Positions 1-9,100 of a DNA stretch of 19,828 nt are shown piece after piece; positions within the stretch are counted from its first letter, which is position 1, and each line of letters begins with the position of its first letter. The DNA lies in assembly GCA_028694875.1 (NCBI GenBank), contig JAQVKB010000003.1, forward strand, positions 1 to 19,828, in the 5' to 3' direction. Source of the stretch: Candidatus Izemoplasmatales bacterium (lineage in GTDB: Bacteria; Bacillota_I; Bacilli_A; Izemoplasmatales; Hujiaoplasmataceae). A program made the position numbers and the translations under genes. Below the pieces are notes generated by a model. That model saw nothing but the letters and a program-made list of their open reading frames with translations. It searched no databases and had not been told where the DNA came from.

Positions 1-1
1 G

Positions 2-2791
2 AAGCAATTTGTGATCGTCTTCGGTGCTGGCGCTGTTACTGCGGCGACAGAAGCGGATAAAGTTGCGTTGGACAAAGACATTTTGTCGATTGAATTGGCT
101 CAAGTTTCTGGCGCTTCCGCCACATACCCGCTCGTTGGTGCTTATGGCTCGACGATTACTTGGGATGTTTCGGCAGTTACAGGTGCAACCTATGTCGCGG
201 AAACTGGCGCGATGACCTATCCTGTTGTGACGGCGGATGCGGATTACAATGTCGTTGCGACGATTACCAATGGTACGACTTCTGATACCGTGACCTTCGT
301 GGTTCATGTCAGAGCGGTTACCGATCAAGAAAAACTAGCAGAAGACCAAGCAGCGTTGACGCTTGCGGCGACTGCCAACGAATATGACACCATCGTTCTT
401 CCAGCTACTGGTGGAAACGGCTCCGCGATTACCTGGGTTGTGAACACAGGTTCTGCGACGCTTGATGGTGCAAACTTGTTTATGAACCTTGTTGGTTCGG
501 CTTATGATGTCACCTTGACCGCGACCCTCAACCTCGGAACAGAAACCGCGCTCACCAAAGATTTCACGATCGCTGTTTCCCCGATTACGATTGTCACGGA
601 TCTCTCGACATTCGCAGCTGGAACTACGGATGGAACAACCATTACTTGGACGATTCCTAATGATACCTATGTTTATGTAAAAGGTATTGTGGTTGGAATC
701 GCTTATGATGGTGCGTTTATTCAAGATGCCAACGGCAACGGATTACTCCTTTATAAGTTAAAGACTGGCCTTGCAATCGGCGATGAAGTTGTTGTTTATG
801 GTAAACTCGCCGCTTACCGCAGTGCACGTGAACTTGCCAATGGTTGTGTACTCAAGACGGTTGTTTCTTCCGAGAACACGGTGACATCGGCAACGGTGAC
901 ATTGGATCAACTCGTTGCGTTTACCTTTGCGGACGCAGGCAAAAACATTACTGTCTCTGGATTAACAATCGATCACTTTGATGGCAGTGTGGTATATTTG
1001 AAAGCTCAAGGAACTTCAAGCTCGATGTTGCTTAAGATGTACTTCAACAACTTTGCAACTTGGCTCGATGAAGTTTACACGGCGGGAGACGCACTTCCTG
1101 AAGTCACGTTCGTCTTCTACAATATTCCAGATGCGGCAACCTTCAATATTGATTTGTTCCAAATTCAAGTGAATGAGTCTCAACTTCTTGGTGTTGCATT
1201 AGGATCTCTTGTGATTCCTACCGCGATTACGGAAGCCACGACTTTGACACTTCCTGCCACGTTTGGTGATGTCGCTTTGTCCTATGCTTCCAACAATGAA
1301 GCGGTCATCAACCCGACAACTGGTGTTGTCGATCTCACTGGTTTGACCACGCAAGTGACGGTGACCTTGACGGTTACAGCAACGTATGGCACTTCCACGG
1401 ATTCGGCGACCTTCACGATTAAGGTTGGAGAATATCCTTTGGTTGATATCGCGACAGCGATTTCTGGTGCCAATGGCGATATTATCCGTACGAAAGGTAT
1501 CATTACCCAAGTTTCTGGCAACAATTTCTGGATTCAAGATACTACTGGCGCATTGTACGTGTATCTTGGAACAACCGCAACCTTCGCATCCAATGTAGTT
1601 GTTGGTAATGAAGTTGAAGTTATTGGTACCTTCAAGATTTACTCGACTTTAAATGAAGTTTCTCCTGTTGAGTCGGTAACTCTAGTTTCTGAAGGAAACA
1701 CTTTACCGACATTAGTCGATGTTGTTGGTTCTGATTTAGCGACACTGACTGCGAACATCAACAAGTTGGTCAATGTGAGTGGATTGATTATCAAATCGAT
1801 TCCGACCGTTGAAACAAACTCGTACACCATCTACTTAACGGATGGCGTGAATGATGTTCAACTTCGTGTTGACAAGTACGGTGCTGAGTTTGCGGCAATC
1901 AATACGGTTGTTGCTGGACTTAGCGTAGGTCAAGCAGTTACGCTTTCTGGCATCGCGGTTGGTGTGTATAACAATACTCCACAATTAGCATGGTATGAAG
2001 CGGCAGAACTTGCGACTGCGACCCTGACTGATCAAGAAATTGCCGACATCGAAGTTCTCCTCGTGACGATGCCATCTGCTACCGTTTCTGCAGACTTCAC
2101 GTTGGATGTTGCAGGATTGAACTCCGCAACGACCATTACTTGGGCGTCCGATAGTGCGGCGATTGCGATTACGGGTGATGCGGCAACTGTAACTCAACCT
2201 GCTTCTGGTGAAGCGGATGCGACCGTGGTATTAACCTTCACCGTGACATTTGGTACAGCGACGGCTTCTGACACGTTCACTGTCACGGTCCCAGCGCAAT
2301 TACCATCAGGCACCGAAACGTTAGCCTACTCCACTGGATTCGAAGATGTGACGAAGGGTTCTTATACACTGGGTGATGTCACTTCGAATAGTGTTGTATG
2401 GTCTTTCGATAACGCCTTGATTGGAACTACCGCATCAACCGATAAGATGATTGAACTTCATTCCGCAAGAATTAAGGCTTTGGGTTCGATTTATACGGGT
2501 TCTGGATTCACGGGCGTTTCAAAAATTGTCTTTAATTATGCTGACTACGGCACTTATACTACTGGCGCTATCGACGTGATGATTTCTTTAGACGGTGTTA
2601 CTTGGGTAACGATTTTAGCGAATCTTGATCCTGAGCAAACGATGTTAGAGTATACATTGACGATTGACTACAACAACGCTGATGTTATCGCGGCTGGTAT
2701 CACTGATACTTCAACGATTCGTATTAAGTTTTATGACAGCGGTGCAGAAAGAGTCATCATCGACAACGTATCTGTTTACACTGTTGAATAA
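2..2791 (+). CDS. Secreted multi-domain protein with Ig-like and OB-fold modules, 5' partial
   Basis: The reading frame is open from base 2 to the TAA at 2789-2791. A GTG at 11 is available but has no ribosome-binding site, and the first residues (QFVIVFGAGAVTAATEAD) line up with the last strand and linker of an Ig-like domain (compare TFVVHVRAVTDQEKLAED near 292-345), so the gene very likely starts upstream. Counting from the GTG, I see atypical bacterial Ig-like domains at about residues 16-100, 105-190, 390-473 and 672-765. Three OB-fold-like modules lie near 195-390, 475-570 and 570-670; two carry the signature of a beta strand ending in F.QDa/tnGa (GAFIQDANGNG, NFWIQDTTGA), typical of YhcR-type nucleic-acid-binding OB-folds. 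A jelly-roll-like C-terminal domain spans 770-926. No catalytic domain is visible in this part; it may lie upstream. A secreted nuclease or adhesin is possible, and the function is unproven. The C-terminal module is more AT-rich than the rest. Confidence 0.8.
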   Translation, partial: KQFVIVFGAGAVTAATEADKVALDKDILSIELAQVSGASATYPLVGAYGSTITWDVSAVTGATYVAETGAMTYPVVTADADYNVVATITNGTTSDTVTFVVHVRAVTDQEKLAEDQAALTLAATANEYDTIVLPATGGNGSAITWVVNTGSATLDGANLFMNLVGSAYDVTLTATLNLGTETALTKDFTIAVSPITIVTDLSTFAAGTTDGTTITWTIPNDTYVYVKGIVVGIAYDGAFIQDANGNGLLLYKLKTGLAIGDEVVVYGKLAAYRSARELANGCVLKTVVSSENTVTSATVTLDQLVAFTFADAGKNITVSGLTIDHFDGSVVYLKAQGTSSSMLLKMYFNNFATWLDEVYTAGDALPEVTFVFYNIPDAATFNIDLFQIQVNESQLLGVALGSLVIPTAITEATTLTLPATFGDVALSYASNNEAVINPTTGVVDLTGLTTQVTVTLTVTATYGTSTDSATFTIKVGEYPLVDIATAISGANGDIIRTKGIITQVSGNNFWIQDTTGALYVYLGTTATFASNVVVGNEVEVIGTFKIYSTLNEVSPVESVTLVSEGNTLPTLVDVVGSDLATLTANINKLVNVSGLIIKSIPTVETNSYTIYLTDGVNDVQLRVDKYGAEFAAINTVVAGLSVGQAVTLSGIAVGVYNNTPQLAWYEAAELATATLTDQEIADIEVLLVTMPSATVSADFTLDVAGLNSATTITWASDSAAIAITGDAATVTQPASGEADATVVLTFTVTFGTATASDTFTVTVPAQLPSGTETLAYSTGFEDVTKGSYTLGDVTSNSVVWSFDNALIGTTASTDKMIELHSARIKALGSIYTGSGFTGVSKIVFNYADYGTYTTGAIDVMISLDGVTWVTILANLDPEQTMLEYTLTIDYNNADVIAAGITDTSTIRIKFYDSGAERVIIDNVSVYTVE

Positions 2792-2812
2792 ACTCGCTTG
2801 ATTGTTTTTCGG

Positions 2813-2846
2813 AGGGACTCCATTCCTAATGGAGTCTCTTTTTTGT
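2813..2846 (+). terminator. Rho-independent terminator after the partial surface-protein gene
   Basis: A 12-bp stem (2813-2824 with 2828-2839, one G-T wobble) closes a CCT loop and is followed by a run of six T. It lies 22 bases after the stop codon. Confidence 0.9.
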
Positions 2847-2883
2847 TGATTTCGCATGAAATTAAACATGGGTTAAGAAAAGT

Positions 2884-2956
2884 TAAATCATCTATTTTGG
2901 GTAAATCATCCATGTATATTGTATGTATTTCCAAAACTATATGGAATTATCCATCC
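2884..2956 (+). repeat. Short direct repeats upstream of the giant lipoprotein promoter
   Basis: TAAATCATC occurs at 2884-2892 and 2902-2910, an 18-bp period. A looser copy (AATTATCCATC) is at 2946-2956, just before the -10 element. The arrangement could be a regulator-binding array, but the copies are short and AT-rich, so chance is possible. Confidence 0.3.
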
Positions 2957-2970
2957 TATTGACGTATAAT
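2942..2970 (+). promoter_or_regulatory. Candidate promoter for the giant lipoprotein gene
   Basis: A perfect TATAAT sits at 2965-2970. The hexamer 17 bp upstream (TGGAAT, 2942-2947) is a weak -35. TTGACG abuts the -10 directly and cannot serve as its -35. Transcription would begin near 2977 and give a leader of about 125 nt. Confidence 0.45.
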
Positions 2971-3007
2971 AAATAATGAAAGTCGATGTGGGGAGGATGT
3001 TCTATTT

Positions 3008-3068
3008 TGCCAAGGAGGGTTCTTGGCATCAATTGAAAAAGCAAGGATTCTTTGCTTTTTTTCTTTTT
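3008..3068 (+). promoter_or_regulatory. Two-hairpin leader (possible attenuator) of the giant lipoprotein mRNA
   Basis: Hairpin 1 pairs TGCCAAG (3008-3014) with CTTGGCA (3022-3028) and exposes a strong Shine-Dalgarno-like AAGGAGGG partly in its loop. Hairpin 2 pairs AAAAAGCAAG (3036-3045) with TTTGCTTTTT (3051-3060, one wobble) and runs into T-rich sequence, like a weak intrinsic terminator placed before the gene. The arms of the two hairpins resemble each other (CAAGGA..TTCTTGG and CAAGGATTCTTTGC), so the 5' arm of hairpin 1 could pair with the 3' arm of hairpin 2. That is the geometry of a terminator/antiterminator switch. The ligand or signal is unknown. Confidence 0.4.
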
Positions 3069-3102
3069 CACAACGACAAAACTATGTAGGGGGAATAGAT
3101 TG

Positions 3103-6100
3103 ATGAAACGACGATTTTTTTACTTTGTTCTGTTTTTCTTTTCTTTGCTTGCCATGGCTGGATGTGATTTTATTACCAATCCGCCCACGACCACGTCAAG
3201 TACGACAACTACGACTTTGAGCTCTAGTGATACTTCATCAACAACCACGACTACCCAAGAAATATCTTCTACCACAACCTCGACGACAACTGTTACGACA
3301 ACAACGATACCTTCTACGACAACCACGACAACCGTTGCGCCAACCACCACCACGACAACCTTTGCGCCAACCACCACCACGACAACCGTTGCGCCAACCA
3401 CCACAACCACCACAACTGTTGCGCCAACGACAACGACCACCACCATTACTACGACAGTCGATGTTGGTCAAGACGTTGGTTACACGGTCATTGTTCATTT
3501 GGGTCCAGATTATGAGTTGAAGCTTTTTCTTCCGGATGGATCGACAATGGATGATGTCACCGCGAAAATTGATTCCACCTATCTTGATTATGTCTTGGGA
3601 TGGTACTATGATGACCTATATACCAATCCCGTCTTAACGACCGATTTGATTCAACAAGATACAGAACTTTTCGCCAAACCTTCGGACTATCGACTTGTCT
3701 TTTATCATTCGATTGAAGAAGTATCTGTCTTCAAATTGATCGATGATTATGTATTATCGACGGAAGGACAATTGTATTTATGGGAAAGAAGCATTTACAA
3801 CCTCGAACGAGGAGAAAATGATTATTTGCTTTCCCCACTGAACCTCGAATTCGACTTGTATTCTGATGAGGTTTTTGTCGATATCCTTGCCTACGATAAT
3901 TATACGATTATGCTTCAAACCAATTACCATCGAACTTTCATGTATGGATATAACGAGTATGGTATTTTAGGCCTCGGTGAAGAAGAAAATAACGACCCGA
4001 TTTCGGTCAATCTCGAGGATGTTTTGCCACTAGGTTCTGGGGAAACGATTGTCTCTGCGAACCTCTATGACGCTGCCGTCATCGTTTCCACGAGTTTGAA
4101 TCACGTCTATCTATGGGGCGCTCTCCCGAACTTCAACTTGGAGTCTTTTGAAATTATAACCCCGATGGATATTTCGAGCGAATTCAACTTACAAGATGGC
4201 GAATCCTTCCTCATGAACATGTTCGATTATGAGAATACATGGCCGCTTACGATTTCCACGAATTTGCGGACATGGGCTTTCACTACGATGATTGAAACCT
4301 ATTTAGGTACGGATCTTGGCGATAGCATGTTTTACGATGTCTCGGAACTTACCTCAAATTCGATACGTCCCGCTGTAACGGTGATCCAACCATTTTATAA
4401 TTTCGTCTATATTACCCAAGAGGGTATGGTTTATTTGTATACGGACGAAGAACTCGTTACATCGCAGATTCCGCTAGAGATTGATGAAACCATCGATGGT
4501 TTTTATGGCGGCGGTTTAGTTTTCACTTCACAAGGACGACTCATAATCGTCAACAATCTTGATGATTATACCGATATTACGAGCGACGTGCTTCATGAAG
4601 GAGAAACGGTAATCGATATCTATGAGAATGGATACTACATATTGATTGTGACATCGGAGAATCGCTATATATCTGTCGATTATGACGAATTTGAAGACGT
4701 GACTTTCTCCTTTTTCGAAGAAGGATTGACGATAGATGATCTCTATAATCAATTCCCATTCCCCTATTTGATTCATGATGGAATCGCTTATGAATTCGAT
4801 TGGGATGAGTTTTATGACTATCATTTTGTGGGTTGGACCACGGATATTCAAGTCTATGCTTTGAGTGATACCCCAACCGTAGAAGAACTTGGAGACATTC
4901 CTTGGCTTGTGGATGGATGGATGAATCAAAATGGTGAAATGGTTCCATCTGGAACCGCCATCACCGCAGATCTCTCACTGATTTATCATTTCACATCCAC
5001 CGTCCGTGTATATATGGATATTGAAGATGAAGATGGAAACTATCTTGGATACGAGCGCTTTGTCATCGGCGAAACCATTGATCAAGAAGACTTTATCTAT
5101 GAAATACCCTATGGATACGAATTGACTGGTATTACATGGAACGGTCAAGATATTCCATTCGGTACGAAACTAATAGAGGATCTTTCGTATTACCCCTTTG
5201 AATTGACATTGACGCCACTTCCAATGGAAGAAGTGACCGTGATTGCACTCGATGAACTTGGAGCCGAGATTGATCGTTCGGTCATCAACATTGTATCCGG
5301 GGACTACCTGAATGCCATCGAATACTTCTATGAGTTGGATATTCGAACCCATACTGTCAATGGACTTTATATGGATGCGAATTGGACAACGCCACTCGAT
5401 TGCTTCATGATTGTCAATGGAACGATGACAATCTATGCGAAACTGGAAACACTAGAGCCGATGACGGTGCATGTTTTGATTCCACAAATCTCCGACTCAC
5501 CAATCGATGTTCTGTATTATAGCCATAGCTATAGTGAAGAACTCATGATTCGAAATGAAATGATCTCTCAATTTGGTTTACAGAATGTGGCTTGGTTTGA
5601 TGGTTTCTACGCCGATGCAGAATTGAATCAAACCATTGACTTTGACGAGATTCAAGATGGCGATACGGTTTATGCATCGTTCTTCTTTGCGTTTGAGATT
5701 GAAGCGTATGGATATAATGTTGATGATGATACGACCTCTGAGGCATTCATCTATGCACAAGGAAACGATCCTTATGAGGCCATTTTTGTCCGAATTCAAG
5801 ACTATTATTACGACTGTGATATTCTTGGAATATGGTTAGATGAAGAATACACGATACCACTTACTCCCACAAATGCGATGACGGTGGCATTGAGTCAACT
5901 CTATTTTCAATATCAAGAAGCCTCATTGACGCAACTCACCGTTCATTTTGTGGACGAATTCACGCGCGAAGAGATTTCTTCGATGACGTGGGATTTCTAC
6001 TCCAATCAATACCTATATCAATTATGGTACTACCTATCCGAAGACTTTGTTCCCACGGATTATCAATTCTATCTCGATCAAGATCTTGAAAATCTCTATG

Positions 6101-9100
6101 AGAGTCCTCTCGTTCTCGATGCGACGGAACTGTATGTATCGGTGCGATATGCACAAGAATATCAATTAACCGTTTATCTCAACGATGATCTCGACCATCC
6201 CATTCAACTCAATGTGTTGGAAAACCAGCCACGCTGGATCAATGATCTGTTTGAAGAGATTGAAACGCAGTATGGTATGATGATCAACGATTATCGCTTC
6301 TATACAAACCCAGAGCATACGGTTCGATTCTATGATTATTATGAAGCACTATTGGAAGACACCACCTTGTACTTAACCGTGACATTTTATACGCCTGTCA
6401 GCTTGACGTTGGTGTTCCCAGATGGTGATTTTGAATCCTTTACCCTTACTGTCAATGGATACTTCCCAGAAGATTCGTACTGGTTCGCCCAGGAATTCCT
6501 GTCGCCACTCGTTGGCATGTTTACCGACTTCTATGCCAATATCTATTTGGATGAGGCGATGACGATCCCATTCGATTTTGATCAAATTGATGACGTTGAG
6601 ACAGCTTATGTCCGAATGTACATTCAAAATTTGGATATGGTTCCAGTGGTTGTCCACTTTGTTGGGGAATATACCGGTCAACAAACCTTTGCGTTTCAAA
6701 ATGGAAATGAAATCGATGATTGGAACATGAGAAGTTACCTCTCGCGGTTGATGCCAGAGAATGACTTGGTAGTGTCGTTATTCCTCGATGAAGATTTGAC
6801 ACAAGAATATGATTGGGAATCGGCCTATGACGGTATGGAATTATGGGCCAATGTGGAATCGATCGTTCTATCCCAAGTGACGTTTGATTTCGTCAATCCG
6901 TTATTCCCTGATTTCGTGAAAATCTACGATGATATATTCTATTTATATCCCGACATGATGTGGGATGTTCTGGCGAATTCTGGGTTGAATCCTGATGATT
7001 ATTATGCCGTTTTCTACGCAGATTCCGCGCTGACCATGGAACTCGAAGAAGGGTCCTATTCTGAGTATGACACTATCTATGTTGTGATTACACCATACAT
7101 TACTTGGACCGTCACCATCAACTTTGTGGATGATGTATTACCTTCGTTTTCCTTTGGAATCCGAGACGGAAATTATTTTGATTCAGACATCATTCTTAAT
7201 TACATCTATTGGAATGGAATTTATGACTTCGAAATCAATATTGTGAGTGTCACAGATGATATTGATTTGTGGGACACCCAATATGGTCAAGATTTTACAA
7301 TTGTTGTGGAAATCTTGATTGCTGGAGATTACCAAGCTCAAATCTTGATTTACACCCCAACCCATGATCTGATTGAATCGTTTGTGTTCCAAGGATATGG
7401 AAGCGATCCATATGCCTATTTCCTAGATAACATGATTTGGTACAGTTATGATGGATACCTCTTTGATTCCGCGTGGTTGGACGAAGAAATGACCATCCCA
7501 CTGTTGGATTCAACGCCATTCTTTGAAGGAACACTTGTACCTATATATATCAAAACGATTGCGGATGGTCCTTGTGATCTCAACATTCACTTGATCGACC
7601 CTTACACGAATGATGAATTCGAAGTCTTCGTCTATTCGACATTCATATCCTACGATTTATGGAGTGTCACTTATCACCTTCCAGAAAATTATGTGGTTTA
7701 TGACAGAGATGTTTATCTCGATTCCAACATGCAAGAATACTATGTGGGTGGATTTGTTGGAAGCATTCGTGATATCTATGTTTATGTGACTCTCGATCAT
7801 GAAGTCACGATACAATTTGAGTTTCCAATCGAAGGGTTTGATCCGCTTTTCGTGACTTTCTATTCAATGGACGATGTTTGGCACGATTATGTGTATGATT
7901 ATGTTACTTCCCTTACTTCGGAATCCATCATGTCGATGGATTACTATCTCGATGTCAATTTCGAATATTATTTTGAAGGTGATTTTGACGAAGTAACAAC
8001 CCTTTATGTTCAAGTTGGATATTTCTCCAACGAAGTCTATACGGATTGTGTTCCTGGTGTGACCTATACAATGAATCCAGGGGACCAATTCATCTTTGAG
8101 ATTACCATTGATCTTGATGGCGTCTACGCGATGTACACGATGAGCAGTTTTGATACTTATGGGATACTGTATGATGAAAATATCTCTTATATCACGGAAG
8201 ATGATGATGCCGGTCTTAACGTCAATTTCCAAATCAAAATGGATTTGGAAGCAGGAACATACATCCTCTATGTGATTGGATACGATGAATATGAGCATGG
8301 CGACTTTGTTCTCTATGTCGACTCGGAAGGATCCGCACAATACATCGTGACGTTCTATGATGTCAATGAAAATATCTTGTCGGAACAATATCTACAATCA
8401 GGAGAAGATGCAATTGCGCCTGAGCCTCCAATGATCGAAGGATTTTCCTTCTTGGGATGGTCAGAGAACTACACCAACGTGCATCAAAACCTCCATATTT
8501 ATCCTTACTATTTCGAAACCGTAGAATTACTTACCGAAAACTGCGTTCCTGGGACAACCTATACGATGACTCCTGGAGATCGTTTTCTGTATGAGATTAC
8601 GATTCCTGAAAGCGGAAACTATCGTATTTATACATCCAGTGATATTGATACCTATGGGTTCTTAATCAATCAAACTTCCATCTTTATGGATGAAGATGAT
8701 GATTCGGGAGAGGGATTGAATTTCGAATTTGATTTCTATCTTGAAGCTGGCGTGTATTTCGTCTATGTTCAAGGCTTCGACAAATTCGAAGAAGGCGACT
8801 TTGTGCTTCTAGTGGATCAGGGAGTTTCAGGATATACCGTCCGATTCTATGATATTTCTGGAGAATCATTTTCGGAACAAATCGTGGGGGTTGGAGAAGA
8901 CGCAATCGCTCCGGATATGCCGGAAGTGACAGGTTTTGTTTTTGCGGGATGGTCTTCTGATTATCGCAACATTCAATCGGATATGGAAATCTATGCGGTT
9001 TATTTTTATCAGCCCGGATCCATCTATGTCGATTGTGTTCCCGATACGACCTATTCCATGAACCCTGGCGATATATTTGTTTATTCCTTCACGATTTTGG

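Noticed and set aside
2959..2970. TTGACG-TATAAT as a complete promoter
   Set aside because: The two hexamers touch, so the spacing of about 17 bp needed for sigma-70-type recognition is absent.
3052..3102. TTG start 17 codons before the giant lipoprotein ATG
   Set aside because: It sits in the 3' arm of a leader hairpin without a Shine-Dalgarno site, and would spoil the short basic start of the lipoprotein signal.
3120..3446. Val-rich 108-residue frame on the minus strand
   Set aside because: It is the antisense of the ACN-rich Thr linker; low complexity with no ribosome-binding site.
3315..3447. CRISPR-like periodic repeat
   Set aside because: The repeats are contiguous, in frame and coding for a Thr linker, with no unique spacers.
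7864..8388. 174-codon minus-strand frame inside the giant lipoprotein gene
   Set aside because: The Ile/Asp/His-rich product is what antisense of Asp/Tyr/Ile coding sequence yields; no start signals.
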